From Apus apus (Eukaryota > Chordata > Aves > Apodiformes > Apodidae): a DNA stretch of 64,000 nucleotides. This document shows, piece after piece, positions 50,303-63,737 of the stretch. Numbering within the stretch: the stretch's first letter is position 1; the number at the start of each line of letters is the position of its first letter. The stretch covers positions 372,001 through 436,000 of the forward strand of contig NC_067294.1 of assembly GCF_020740795.1 (NCBI RefSeq), written 5' to 3'. Both the position numbers and the translations under genes were made by a program. The notes under the pieces are model-generated. The model saw nothing but the letters and a program-made list of their open reading frames with translations, did no database searches and was not told the origin of the DNA.

Positions 50303-52089
50303 TAGCTGGTTGTCAAACACCAGGTTACATTATACACCAGACCCCACCCCTCATCGTGCTATGGGCCTTGTTGTGGTTCTTCACATCTGGCTCCATGTGT
50401 CCAGGATCCAGCACAGATCAACCTACCTGAAAATGAACAGACACAATTGGAATAGTCTGTGGAATGATCCTGGGGAGAGAGAAAGAGAAAAAGCTCTAAT
50501 CAATCCATTGATCACCACAACTGTAGATCCACCATGGAAGAAGCAGGGGCAGCACACACCAGAACTTCAGACTCATTGTTCCATTTTCAACCACAGGCTT
50601 GTGCCAGTGATCTCCTTGATAGGACCCAGATAAATGTTACACAACCTGCTCCAGGGGCTGCACAAGACAGAACTGGGTCCCACATTTCAAGAGACAAGTT
50701 AAAATTCTATTTCTGTGTTTGGGAAACCTCTTTATAAACAATTATTGTTGCATTTCATACAGCTGTAACTGCAGCCACTGAAGAGACTGTTGGCCTAATA
50801 CAGCAACAATTTACCTCTGTGCATTTGTTCAGTTAAAATAGCTACTTAACACATCTTGCTTTCTTCAAAATGACTTTCAGCAGCTCTCCGTGGCTGTAGG
50901 AAGAGCTGTCAATTCCCAGCGAACAGCACCTCAGTGCCAGGGGTACATTTAGATCATATTTGGAATAAACGGGAAAAATAAATCCAAAGCCACGCACACA
51001 GAAAAATGCTGCCCCCCCTTTCTTGCTAGTCTCTTTTGCCATTAAAATTAATTTTGATAATGCAAGAAGAAACAACTACTTTGACCTGAATGCCAAACAT
51101 TTCCTACTTGATGTCAAGGCTCCATCTCCTTCAATGATTTTATTGTGCCTTGTGGAATGGGGATTATTTGGTGGTTATGGACAGGAAAGTGGGCTGTGGA
51201 AAGATTCTGAAGTTCAGTTACTAGAAGGGATAAAATGCCCAAAAGCCACAGGTTTAACAGGAGGAGGCTCCTCATCAACAGGGAAGCCAGGTCACGTTTT
51301 AAAACATTGACACTGCAGGACCACAGAGGGATGGGAAGGAGATGGCAACACATAGTTATTAAATGTACCATCAACCTCCTTCCTCTCCTCCTTCTACTGC
51401 AGAGAAGGAAGAACAAACTCCCACCCTTGTCTAATGTCTGATCTGGTTTTTTTAAAAAAATCTCCCCACAGCACATGAACAATCCAGGAGAGGAAAGGGA
51501 ATGTAAGAGAAGGCTTGGAGGGAACCAGGGTCACAAACCAACAGTTAGTCGTGAGAGCAACACAGGAACAGAAGGGAGCAATGGAAACCAGTGATAGGGG
51601 TACAGATCAAGAAAATAGTTACTGTGAGAATAAAGTAGTTTTCAGACCAAATTGCAAAAGGGTAAGAATTTGCATGACCTCAGTTTCATGTTTTGTACAC
51701 ACTATTTTCAACAATCCAGCAAGTCTGTAAAGAGACCACAGGACCCTCCCCCAGGCCAGAAGCATTCTTCATTTTCAGTTAAACTTTGGACCATCCCCCA
51801 AGAGACTTACTGGAATCTCTCCCACCCCCATTTTTTCCTCTGCCCCATCAATTGAGCTGTGTTAATTAGTACTATTTCAGACCACTGATACACCACCTTA
51901 TGATTTTTCCCCTAGCTAGTACCTGTTGATTAAACCAAACTTGCACACACATTCCACGCAAATAAATACCCCCTTCATACATTTACTACCTCCCCAAAAT
52001 AAAGGTGATGACACTCTTTTCGTGATATTGTAATTTTTTTTTTGAATGGTTCTGCTGCCCAATTTGTTAGAATTTTGTCTTTTCTAAAT

Positions 52090-55048
52090 CTCGAACCATT
52101 CTGTAGTATATCTTTATTGCAAAAAAGTCAACATGCATCTTAGAAATTCAGATTGTAATCAATAAAACAAACATTACATATATGAATTTAAATGTATAAA
52201 CAATTAGAAATTCAACAATATCTCCTATTATACTATTACACAAGTTCACAATTTGTAAAAACTATAGTACAAGTTTACTATACACCAAGAGGAACCTTAT
52301 TCCTTTTCACATGATTTTGTTAAAACAAGTGTTTCCACAAGAAGCAGGCAACTGTTTTCAGATTTAGCTTTTCAACTCTTGGGTTTGTTTTATTCTTTTT
52401 GCTTAGGTTAATTCAACAATGAAAGGGAGGTAATTCTTCTAATTCTTCCTAACAGTTCCCTTCTGTTCAGACACCCTTTCCATGTTTGCACCCCAAGTTC
52501 AGCTGATAACACCCTGCTGCACATGGCTGCACATCCAGGGCTGGTGCACACAGGCTCCCTTGCTGGGTAGACATTTTGCCTGAAAATGTTGCCATGAAAA
52601 CAAAGTGAGCTGTTCTGTCATGTCACCTATTAAAACAACCAACCAAGACAAAAGCCCCAACAGTTTAACCTGACGCTGCCCATCGCTCACACTCCCCCAA
52701 GACAATCATGGGGTTCAGAGCACAACTCACCCCCATGCCTCGGGGCGCAGAAATGGGGTCTGGGATGTCCCTGGGGACCTGGGTAAGCTTGCCAAGACGT
52801 ACTGAGAAGGGGGAAACAGAAATCATATGAAGCTCCCAAAAATAATCCAATAAAGCTGCTGCCCTCACCTCCCTCCTCCCTTCCCAGCTCCAACAGCCGG
52901 CGCGTCCGGGCATGGACAAGTGTCCCTGGACCGTGTGCCAGCAGGTGTCACTTTACAGCTAAAACCATATGAAAAGGAATCCCATTCTACATGTGTCATA
53001 GGCTACTGCAATTTTTCTTACAGCTTCATTCATTCACTGTAATTTTCATTTTCCAAATACAAAAATACAACGATTCTTATTGAAATCTATACGCTGGTAG
53101 TTTAGTACACAAAAAAGCAAAATATTTACAAAATTATACAGTTTAAGAAAAAACTCTGTACAAAAAAATATATAAATCCTTTTGTTCCCTCTATCACTTT
53201 TTAAACTGTCAGGACTCAAATATGTTTGCTGCAACGGATTTTCCAAAATATACAGTGACTGAGCCACAGACATTAAAAAAAACAACAGTAGAGATGATGG
53301 GAGAAAAGCAAGACATTCTTCTAAGTACGTGAGACTGGTTTCCCCTTGTTTCTCCATGTCTGTAATTTAGCCTCAGTATTAGCAGGAAAGACCCAATCAT
53401 ACAAAGAGGTGAGGTTTCCATGTGAAGAGACAATACTGAAGGACGTATTCCCTTCAACTGGCAAGGAAAGAAGGAATTATCCTGCTCTGACCTGTGATAC
53501 ACCACGACAGCCAAAGGGCAGGACATCAGGGGTGCTGTGAACGCAAGGCATGCTCAGCGACCTGTCACTGGCCCGCTCCAGAGCCACCCTAGCGTAAAGG
53601 TTTTGAAGTGTCATCTCCTTCAGTTGGGAACTTGCTGGCAAATGCAGTGGTAAACTAAGTATTCAAAAGAGGAGAGCATTTCTGCACCGACATTCTGTTT
53701 ATTTTGTATATAAATGTACATGAAATGTACTGAAGAGTGTACGGTACAAATGGAGAGCCAAGGGAATGCTCCCCAGGGAATGCTCCCCAGGAAACACCTC
53801 TAGGAACTGCAGGAGCTGCGTCCCAGTGACGAGGCACGAGCGCCTGGGCTGGCTGTCCTGGTTCCTGTCACAACACCCCCCTGCTGGGGGGGTCCCTGTG
53901 GGGGTGCTCCTAGACTGGTGCGACAATAAGGCAACTGAGAACGTAACAGTGTTCATCTCTCCTGTGCCTGAACAAACCTGTACTTGGATACAGGCATCAC
54001 CTCCCCAGCCCAGCTCTGAACACTCCTCTGCAGACATGCCCCGAAGTACTGGTGTGACACCAGGCCTGCAGCAGGACACTGACACTCCTGAACAAAGAGC
54101 ATTCTGCCCAGAAGGCTTCACGGATTTGGTTTGAACATCAAAAAGCAGCTGGTAATACGGAGAGGAGGAGGAATTTCTACTGGCTGGTCGGTGGTTGCCA
54201 GTTTAGCTGTTTTTCTTTCCAAGGAAGCATGAAACTCATTAACATTCACACTCACAAATACTGAAATGCAGTAAACAGCCCGACTTCAACTTGAACCTTA
54301 CACTGAAACTGCAGAGGAAAATCAACAGTGAATGAAAATTCACTCCAATACTTGTCATTGCTGATGTTTTCTGTGAAGCAGAATTTGAAGAAAGAGAGTG
54401 AACTGGACAATACTACAATAACACCCTGTTAAATTGCTTCTTCCATCTCCTCTCACAAAAAGCAGAACCCAGGAACTGTGTGGCTTTCCAACATATCGAA
54501 ATAAATGATTTCTGAATCTAGCCACAAAGCACTCCTGCAGTAAGTGATTCCATATGAAATAAAATGCTACCCTTTTTTAATTAGCAAATGAGGCATTTTT
54601 TTCTTTCATAACATTTAATGAAAGTTTGACTCTTTTCCCCAACCCCATAATATTGCTAAATAAAACCTGTAATATCTTTTCAATTATAAACTAACAAATC
54701 AATCACATTATAAAAAACCCAAAACAAGGTAATACAGGTGACACACAAAGAGGACAAGAAAATACTAGTATTTTTTTCCCCTCTCTTTTTCTTTTTATCC
54801 TTCTTAAATAGAAAAAAATCACCACCCTGGTGAGCTGATAATGACGTAAAACGTTCCTGGGCCTTTGGCCAGCTGAGGGTCCCAGCTCTACATCCCACGT
54901 GTTTGGATATCAAACTCGCTCACTTTAAATCTTGTGGTTTGAAAATAAAGTAAAGCTTTTTTTTTGGCTCATCAACTTCCTTAAATAAATGTTTAAAAGA
55001 TGTAGCTTGAACTATATTCCTAAAATTATACATTTCCAACATCAAGTT
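52090..55048 (-). other. RBM27: RBM27 3' UTR (putative, about 3 kb)
   Basis: AT-rich, gene-free sequence follows the RBM27 stop. Minus-strand AATAAA occurs at 53698-53703 and 52113-52118; the latter, followed by AT-rich sequence, is my choice for the distal end. The family is known for long 3' UTRs. A tandem duplication of GGGAATGCTCCCCA is seen at about 53,762-53,790. The distal boundary is uncertain. Confidence 0.5.
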
Positions 55049-58000
55049 TCATCTTCTCCAGGAACGGGATTCATCCTCGTCTTCATCATCATCATCATCA
55101 TCTTCGTGCAAAAATAAATCTGAGGTTTCAGTCTCCTAGAAGAAGAAAAAACGTACTTTTAAACAAAGAGGTTCCCTTAAACAAAGAGCAGCAGATGTAC
55201 TTTGTCAGGTTCTGTTTTACCCTCTTGCCCACTGAAACACACACAGCTACACCCAACAGGTTTGATGGGAAGAAGAGCAGCCTCACACATCAAGAAAGGC
55301 AAAGAAAGGCAAACTTCAAAGGAAGCAGGAATCAACAACAGTTTTAGACTGTGTTAAATGCGTAGATGGGAAAACCTTTAGCAGTGTAATGTGCTCAGAA
55401 GTACAGGAAAGCATATACCCAGCTTACACTGCAGCAGAGCATTAGTGCTGGGAAGTAAAATGATGAGCAGTCTGAATAGGATGTGAGGTGTAACTTCTTA
55501 GTTTAAAACACATCACCACATCCAGAAAGTGTATTTGTTTTCCTTTTACCCTTTGCAAATGTGGAATACATACCTGACTATTCCAAACCAGTTAAGCTTC
55601 TGGTTTGTAGAAGTATTTTCAATGAAACGTCTTTAGTAAACTGTATCCTAACAGAGCTGTTAGCTCTTAGATTCCTAGAAGAGCAATTAGGTAATGAACA
55701 TCTGTTCATACCTCTTCCTTAGGCTCCTCTTCCTCAATTTCTGTGGACACAGAGGGAACCTTCGGTTTGTACCACGAGATCTGTAGCCTCCGGTCTTTGA
55801 AGTGGGATCCCTGGTTAGCAGCCTGGATTGTGTTTTAAATTAATGTATTTTCAAAAAAAAAATCAAGTGAAGAATTATTAAGGTCACCAACAGCAAGCTA
55901 GACCCCGTGAATGTCATGATGCAGATTTGCAGATCTCAATTCTATAATCCACAACCATCCACTCCAGTCCTCTGACAGCAACTTCACTCTAGCCTGGATC
56001 TGCTAAATAAATAACACTGATCTACCAACCACCTGAAGAGATGAACAGGGCTGACTTCATGGTGACATTGGCCCTTGTCAGTAACAGAGCTATGGGGCTC
56101 ATCAGGTAAACAGTTATTTCCCCCTTTACTGGCACCATCTGCAGTACCATCACATACCCACACCAGTGCTCAGACTAGTGGGATTCAAAGTCTGCTGAAG
56201 TTTAAAACACAAAGGCAGACACAAGTAGTTAAAAATTGCATTTTAGAACCATGAAAGGAATAATTCTACTTACATTCTCAGCCTCTGAGCGAGATTTAAA
56301 AGTCAGAACAACACTTAATGGGGAATCCTCTTCCTGAAGGTCTTCTATATCTCCAAATTTCTGTGAGAGAAACCTCAATCAGGAACAGTCATGTTCTCCA
56401 AACACATGATCACTGTGTGCTACAATCATCCAGCAACACTGCAGCATTTATAATTGTATTTTTGGGCAAAAGCTCAGATTTATTGTTATTCTAACATGTG
56501 GAGCTTAGTTTTGCAGAAGGAGAGGAAAAAAGTGTATTCATTTAAAGCTCAGAAGTTAACTATGTGGATTCCCTGTTTCCCTTACTCTCTTCTGCCCTTC
56601 ACTGTTGTACTTCTTGACACCTATTAAGCAAGTCCTTTAGAGCTCATTGATTTACAGAACACATTTTAGCAAGAGGAATCAGTTTTGCTACAGAGCTCCT
56701 GGATATGTTCCCTACACATACTACTGAGAGGGGGGGAAAATATAATCTGGAATGGTTAGATTAACCAGAAGTTTGCATTTTTTGAACTTATGTACTGCAT
56801 AAAAGTGAAAATTGGAATGACCACAGCAATGATAGTTAAATAGTACACAAAACCCCCAAACAAAAAAAGGGTTTATGCATAAAGTACGAGCAGCACAAAA
56901 GAACATTCTAGTCAACTTTAGATTTAGTATGAACAGCAGAAGAAAAGTACTTTAACAGCCAGTAAGGTAGGAGCTTGAGTTACAGCACTAGTTGTCTGTA
57001 AAAGCTTTTACTCCTTCCAGCAGCTAAGAATGGCTAAAACTTCCAAAACCATGAAGTTACTCAGAAATTGAATTAAAGCCAAGATCTTCTTAAAAAGGCA
57101 ACTCTGGTTCCCTCTTACGACTTGCCCAGGGCTCACTGTTAGCACACCATGGAGCAGGCTGTTTTTTTGATCAAACCACACAGCATTTTTCCCTTAAGTT
57201 ACCTCACCAAAGCAGCAGAGGCCTCTAACCTTCTGATGAGACACGAGGCCAAAGCCCAGTAACCGCTCCCCAAGAGCAACGCTCACCCCTGCATGAGGGG
57301 TTGTAACGTTCCCTGTTCCACTCACACCAGACACACACAAGCTTCTAAAGGGCAGGATTCTACAAAATTAGTTTTCCATACCAGTGGCTTGCTATGCAAA
57401 GAGCATCCATAAATACCAACCCAACTTATCAAGCTTAGATTTCATGCTGGGTCTATTTATGAAGTACTACATGATCTCTCTGAAGTTTACCAGCTTTGCC
57501 CATGAAAACACTTCATTCCGGAACAAGTAACTGAAGAAAACATAAAATCAGCTTTTCCTTCATTATGTTAACTTAGTTAGATGCTAACACATCTGTTAGC
57601 TTAGCTTGCAAACTTGCTCTACCATGAGTTCATAAACAAATTTAACTAATCTGAAAGAAACTGATGTCCTGTTGAGCAAGAGTGCTTTGCTTCTTAAGCC
57701 AGAGAGAAATAAGATAAATGGTATGAACAGCTAATCTGAAAAATTATTGTAAACAGAGAGAGGCTGATGGGTATTTCTGAGCCTCCTAACATCTGTTTTA
57801 AACTATTTTAATGTAGAACTAATAAGAGTAAGCTATTTAGCTTTGCCCAGTAAAAGAATGCATTGGGCAGCTATTGTAAAGCAGCTATAAAAGACATTAG
57901 ATTTACACCCTCAATACGCCTGAAACTGTTTGCTTATCCATAGCCTGTTCCATGGATTCAGGGTGAAGTCTTTGATACGTTTGCACTAACAGAAACAAAA

Positions 58001-61000
58001 AGACTTGCATCTGCAAGGATTCAGAGAGAAACAGGTATTTACACAGTTCCCAGCATGCCTCTCTGTGCAGGTGAGCACATATCCAGGGTACTGGTTACCT
58101 ACTTAATCTCACTTATAGCTCAGCCACAATTCTCCTCCTCAGCTTTCTCCTTTTTCCAATGTGCCCTCATACTCACAGAGAAGTGCTGTAACAATTCATC
58201 TTTCTCCTCCTCGACAAAGCCTCCAACTGTCAGTGCTTTGGGACGATGATCCACCACCATGTGATTCAACATGCCCCTTCCTCTCCCACCACGACCCCGT
58301 CCTCGTCCTCTTCCTTGGGCTGGCACCGTCTTGCCTCGACCAACTGGCAAAATGCCCAGGCGGGCAGCCTGGGTGGAGGGCAGAGATGGACCAAGACATT
58401 GCCACTTCCAAAGGGTTTCACACATTTATATTTCACAAATACATTAAAAGCATCGATCCAAACTCACCTCCACTTGTAACTGATTCAGCTTTTTCCGTAG
58501 CTCAGTTGTGTCCTCTCCAGAAGAAAGTCTCTTATGAAAGTCCAGCTCTGCATCTAGAAGCTCCTTTTGTGCCTTAGAGAAAAAGGCAGAGAGAGAAAGT
58601 GGAAAGGAAGAGCAGAACTGCAATGTGTGCTTTTAATGTTTGTTCCACTTCTCCAGCAATGCATGGATGTAAATGGTCAACACAGACCAGTAACAACATC
58701 CATCCTTCCTCTAAATTCAGGGTGTTTTCATTGCCTCTGTGCCCCTTGCCCAGCCCCTTTTTCAAAGGACCCAGATTTCTCTGCTTCAGAACTGGAACAA
58801 GCTCGAATGAGCCACATGCAGAACTAGGTCATCTGAGTTCCTTCAAACCACAGCTTGCTTGTCCATGGTTATCACTCTTAAATTCAAAATGCTGCTTGGA
58901 AGTGTTTTGATCTAATGCTGCTGCATTTTTAGGACATAATATTAGAAACAGTTACAAAACACAGGCAGGCAAGTGTCTTGCACTATAAATACCTCTGTCT
59001 TGGACTTCAATTTTGATGGTGTCGAAGCTGTAGATGATGTTTTTAATTCATCCTTTAACTGAGATATTTTTCCTGCTAGTTCTTTTAAAGTCTTCATTAT
59101 TTCTGCTCTCTCTTCTGGTTTCATGGACTTATTTTTCTCCAGCTTGGATATCAACATCTATATATTAAAAAAAGAGCAGGGAAATAAAATTTCAGGAAAA
59201 CCAAACACTGAACAGACATATCTACAAAATCAGAATGCATTTACCAGAAGACATTGCAGACTTACCTTCTGGCATTCTATTTGTTTTTCTAACATCTCCT
59301 GCTTCTTTTTCCTCATGTCTTGTTGGAGTTTCATTGCCTCCTGTACGAGAAAGAAATTCTTTCAATCAGTAAAAGCAGTCTAAAATTAGATGTATCATAT
59401 TTACTTCTTGAAGCTACAGAAATGAAGGCTGTAATGAAAACTACTAGTCTGCAAAACACACAAGTACCAAGTGTATCTGAGCTGGAAAAACACAAGTTGC
59501 TCACTTCCTGCTGTGAAGTATCCTACTTGCCCCCTCAGACACCTCTTAAGAAACATATCTTACATTGTAATTTAAGTGTCTCATACCTGCAGAGATTAAA
59601 ATCAGAGAAATGCCTCAAGAAAACCCAGACACGGTCAGGTATGTCAAGTAAGACAGCCCAACAGGAACACTCCCACGACTAACCTCAGGCTGCATTTGCA
59701 AAACAGTCCAATAATGAGGACAAAACCTACACTACTGTAGAAAGCTATAGAGCAATATTTGAGGTTTGAGTTTTCTATCAAACCTTTCTTTATTGTCCTG
59801 GTTTGAGCCAGAATGAAGCCACTTTTCCTTTTACTGATATTTTTTTCCTTCAGTAAGCTTTATTTTAACTAGTAGCAGAGTGCTCCAGCTAGGAATGATA
59901 ACAAATGGTGGAATGTTTCTCTAACTGCTGGGGCTTCAAGGTCGCACCTTTGCTCTGCTGGCTCAGACACTACAGGGAGATCTACGACCCCCCCGAGGAG
60001 GCTGAGTTAGACAGACAGTGAAACTGGCCAGAGATCTTCCATTCCAGAGAGCTACGTGAGCTCAGAGGAAGGTCAGAGATCACAGAAGACAACTTCCTTC
60101 CTGCTTCTTCTTCCCTTCTCTCCCATCCATGGCCGGCGTCCGGCGAGGACTCCGTCCATCCCTCACTGTGGACCCCCAGGCTCCAGCTCTCCTGACCCTC
60201 ATCACTCTGTGCTTTCTCCAGGAGCTGTTTGGGATTCTTCAGGTCTGTTTCCAGCTCAGGAGATGTTGTGGGAGTTGCTGGGGGTAGGGGGAGGCAAGAG
60301 GCTTTTGCACACACCTGACCATATTTGTATATAATTGTATGTATTTTCTCTTATCATTAGTGTTTAAAGCTGAGTAGTTTAGTTTTCAATCCAGCCAAGT
60401 CTCTCTCTTTTTCTCTCTCTCCTTCCCTACCTGGGTGGCAGGGGGAGGGGGCTGAGAGCACTGTTGTTGAACCTGAGTCAAGTGGTGATTTATGAAGGAC
60501 TTCAATTGCTACACTGTCAGTCAGCCAATCAGTAGTAAAGTACCTGTTTTTTTTTAAGGGCTTCTTGTACATCATGAGGTTTAGACCCTGCACCAGGCTT
60601 CATAGATGTCTTTAAGTTTGAAGAGCTGTAAACCATTTTTGAGTGGCTTGTAGAAGTAGGAAATGTCTGAAATAGCAAAAACACACACACAAATATGTAA
60701 TAGCTTAAAATGAATGTGATACACCATGAATGAATTTTAGAGGAATGTACCCTGTAAAATAGGAACACAAACTTCCAGATTTGTGCAATGAGACAAAAAG
60801 CCCAAGGCAATTATACATGTAACTGCATCGGTCTAGCAGCCAGCTTGCTTGGCAGCAATCAGCTTAAACGCTTGTTAAAAGGATTTCTAAAAAAGAGACT
60901 TATTTTCCTTCTTCATCCAAAACTCCCTCTGTATCCTCGTATTCACTAGGAATACCACTGAAGCTGAGCTTCTGCATCTGCATGATATTCAGCTTCACAG

Positions 61001-63737
61001 TCAGTCTAACCTCACGCTTTCTGATCATGTAAGGCAGCAAAAGTCACTAGCAAACTTTCTTTTTTTAAAGGACTTTTCTGTGGCCAAGAACACTTGCTTC
61101 ACTAGGACACCAGTGTGAATTAAACTACATCAGCTTGAACTCTCTGCAGAAGCATTCTACCAGCTCCTAGCACTACTGGTAAAGCACAGCATAAGCTCAA
61201 AAATCCCTGAGAAAGCAAATAGATTTGCCAACAAAAAGCTGACAACACATACAGGCTGTCAAGTTTGTTTACTATGAAGCACTGCCAAAAAGATTTAATG
61301 CTACTTAACACAGTGATACTTTGTTTCTGAAGTCATTGTCCCTGTTTTATACAAACAGGTAATGAAACCAGGAGGAAGTGACTGACCATGGCTGCCTGGA
61401 ACACGAGTGAAAAGAAACAGAACCAGCTGCCAACAATTCACCAGCTCTATTTGCATGCTCCTTCTCAGCTAACAGGCTAAAGCTTTAACTGAAGTATGAA
61501 GATGTTCAGCGTCACAAACACACCTGAGAGTCCTCCACCACTGCCCCTGCCTGGCTCAAGTCAGGCTGGCTTCCCCCTGCTGCTCCAAGGCGACGTTTCA
61601 CTGGGACTTTGTTAAGGACATAGGCACCAGATGCCAGTGGTTTATTCATCACCTGTGGACCAGCAGACAGTAAAAAATGAAAGATTAAATACTCTGTGGT
61701 TCTGAAGTAGCTGTCACTGAGGAAGGCTGGTAACCTCCACCACTCCTTCACCACAGCACACTACCTTTGTCAGGCTGCTGTGCATTGTTACAGCTGGAGC
61801 TGTGGTCAGGCCTTGCTGCTGAAGATGAAGCTGGTGATGAAGAGTCTGAGGAGGGGTCTGCTGCTGCTGCTGTTGCAGCAGTGGGGGCTGCTGATCACTC
61901 TCTCTGTGCCACAGCACCCGGATAAACCGGTTGTTCAGAACAGCCTCTGTGCTGGAAATGGCCTTCCTGGCCTCGTCGTTAGTCAAGTACTGGATCAGAG
62001 CAGCCTCAGGATCATTCTGGAAAGCAACCTGAATCAAAATTCATTAGGATGCATCAGTTCATTAGGAAGAAAACATCTCATCCAGTAGCAAACCAAGCTA
62101 CAAATAATCTGAAAGACTGAGTGGGATATCCAATGATATTAACAGCTCAAATACAGGTAAAATGTTCTATGTAATTACAGCCAATTACCTGTTGGCAAGT
62201 ATTACACACACTTGCTGCAAAGCCTATTTACAGTACAATAAAATAAAAGATTCCTCCACCAAACAGCATCAGAGCCCTGTGAACTGGGGTATGACTGGAG
62301 AGACCCTGGTGCTGACCCCAGAGCTCTTTAACCTCCTGACAGGCTGCTGCTGTCACAGGAGGTACAACACAAAGCTTCACACATTCCCAAAGCAGCATTA
62401 TCTAACTGTCTTGAATAAGACTATTTTTCTCTAAAAATTCATCACAGGAATAAAAATGTATCTTGGACTTTCTAGCAGAACAGCTGAGCATGTTTTACAT
62501 GCACTATTTCATCAGCAAGGTGCAGAAAGCACCAAAGCATCTTTTTGGCTAAGACACAGAATTAGCAAGTGCAGAGCCTTCCCAGTTATGTCTTTTTAGA
62601 TCTCCAAGGACCTAAGGGGCAACTGTTTTGTCTAGAAAAATAAATGGAAATTAAACACTATTTTAACCGTCTAACTACCCATGTTTTGCTTGTACAGTGC
62701 TTTTCCCCTTGCTACAGTGCAAGGAACAGCACTGATCTGCAGCCAGCTCTAGGATGCCAAGTGGTAATAAACTGATGCACATAGAGACTCTTCTGAAGCA
62801 TAATATAAACCTTGGCTATGAAATACTGTAGGACTATCATGCAGGACAGAAATCTTTAGAAGATGTCTTACAGAAATTATACACAAGTTGCTGAAAAACT
62901 TGAGTTGGTTTAGATCCTGTTAATCTGCAAGCCTTCCAAATTAAGCAAGGCCTCATGAAGGCAGAAGCCAACACACTTCTACAGGATTAGGATAATAATA
63001 CAGAGTAGACCAAGAAAAGGATTAATTGAATTTGATCATGTACTCTCCCAGTTAGCCTCCTAAGGCTTCCCGAGGAATGCAGATCAGCGGCAGTATTCAA
63101 GAAGGCTTCAGGGAAAATAAAATACCCACATACAGGCATAAAACTTAACTTTTTTTTACCTGAATATTTACAATAGTCCCAAATTTGCTGAAATGTTCAT
63201 TGAGCTGTGTAATATTGTTCAATTCTGGTGGGATTTTTCGGACTTCTAATTTTGTATTTGTATACTGATTCTTCTTCAAAAATCCTGGCTTATTCTGGTT
63301 GTTATTTGCTTGCCTAGAGAAAATAAGAGAAGATAGTAATTTAGTCGTACATATATTTAAGTAAGGCAACAAATGTTAACACTCTTTTAACTTCTATTTT
63401 TCTTAAAAAAAAATCTGCGCTTTAGACATAAACAAAGAAGAGCTGCTCCCACCACTAAACATTTAGTCTCCATATTAGGTGGACACAGATTTTCTGACCC
63501 AGCCAGCTCCAATTATAGGGATTAGTGAATAGCAATATTCACAGCCTTGATAGCAACAAAGTGCATTCCAATCAGTTGTTCATTCTTACTTTCCCAGCCA
63601 CGGTTTCTTCAGTGGTGGACATTCCATGCTACCTGGAGATCTCTTCCTGCTGTCTGGCTCAAGGACAACTCTAGTTACATTGCTGCTATTATTCGTAATG
63701 GGAATGGGAGGTTCAGTCTGGATGATAATATTGGCAG
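55049..63737 (-). CDS. RBM27: RBM27, C-terminal part (last twelve coding exons)
   Basis: Exons, 5' to 3' on the minus strand: 63590-63737, 63160-63313, 61765-62028, 61524-61652, 60544-60666, 59266-59340, 58993-59157, 58468-58572, 58177-58368, 56274-56360, 55712-55822, 55049-55135. Phases agree throughout and give 545 residues to a TGA at 55049-55051. Domain order: ANIIIQTEPPIP and the KKPWLGK region; an RRM over exons 2-3 of this set (TKLEVRKIPPELNNITQLN with RNP2, AALIQYLTNDEARKAIS with RNP1, NNRFIRVLWHR); a Gln-rich stretch; a helical charged region (KLQQDMRKKKQEMLEKQIE); an RG-rich motif (GRGRGRGRGGRGRG); a second RRM-like fold (HRPKALTVGGFVEEEKDEL to RRLQISWYKPKV); and a Glu/Asp-rich tail ending SRSWRR. 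RBM27 and its paralogue RBM26 are nuclear RNA-binding proteins linked to exosome-targeting complexes. Position beside POU4F3 supports RBM27 over RBM26. The N-terminal exons, including the CCCH finger, lie beyond the right edge. Confidence 0.94.
56361..58176 (-). other. RBM27 intron, 1.8 kb
   Basis: AT-rich intron between the RG-rich exon and the next exon. No RNA gene or repeat family was recognised. Confidence 0.6.
58177..58572 (-). CDS. RBM27: RBM27 exons encoding the helix end and the RG-rich motif
   Basis: Exon 58468-58572 encodes AQKELLDAELDFHKRLSSG and EDTTELRKKLNQLQVE. Exon 58177-58368 encodes AARLGILPVGRGKTVPAQG, the RG repeats and NHMVVDHRPKALTVGGF. RG repeats usually bind RNA and are arginine-methylation targets. 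Confidence 0.94.
59794..60488 (+). mobile_element. Solo LTR of an endogenous retrovirus in an RBM27 intron
   Basis: The segment starts TGTCCTGGTTTGAGCCAGAA, a familiar start of avian ERV LTRs, and later has TTTAGTTTTCAATCCAGCC and a pyrimidine-rich tract. TTTAT flanks it at 59789-59793 and 60489-60493, a candidate 5-base target duplication, giving 695 bases. No gag, pol or env sequence lies beside it, so it is a solo LTR and encodes nothing. The right end is GGTGA, not the usual CA, so that boundary may be eroded. It lies antisense to RBM27, and its right end is about 55 bases from the donor of exon 60544-60666. Confidence 0.72.
60667..61523 (-). other. RBM27 intron, 0.86 kb
   Basis: AT-rich intron with a short AC run near 60,682-60,692. 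Nothing else was recognised. Confidence 0.6.
61765..63313 (-). CDS. RBM27: RBM27 exons encoding the central RRM and Gln-rich tract
   Basis: Exon 63160-63313 encodes QANNNQNKPGFLKKNQYTN and the first half of the RRM through KFGTIVNIQ. Exon 61765-62028 (88 codons) encodes VAFQNDPEAALIQYLTNDE, RFIRVLWHRESDQQ, then LLQQQQQQTPPQTLHHQL and a Thr/Ala-rich end. The Gln run is shorter and arranged differently from the human one. Confidence 0.93.
62029..63159 (-). other. RBM27 intron, 1.1 kb
   Basis: AT-rich intron between the two exons of the central RRM. Nothing else was recognised. Confidence 0.6.

Larger units (their letters stand above)
43930..52090. other. POU4F3 upstream flank / RBM27 downstream flank, no coding gene recognised
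   Basis: About 8 kb with short spurious frames only. It contains several AT-rich blocks (about 44,590-44,800; 45,190-45,640; 46,260-46,390; 47,560-47,970) alternating with GC-richer DNA, and a CR1 fragment at about 50,070-50,300. The flank of a developmental regulator is a natural place for enhancers. Confidence 0.6.
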
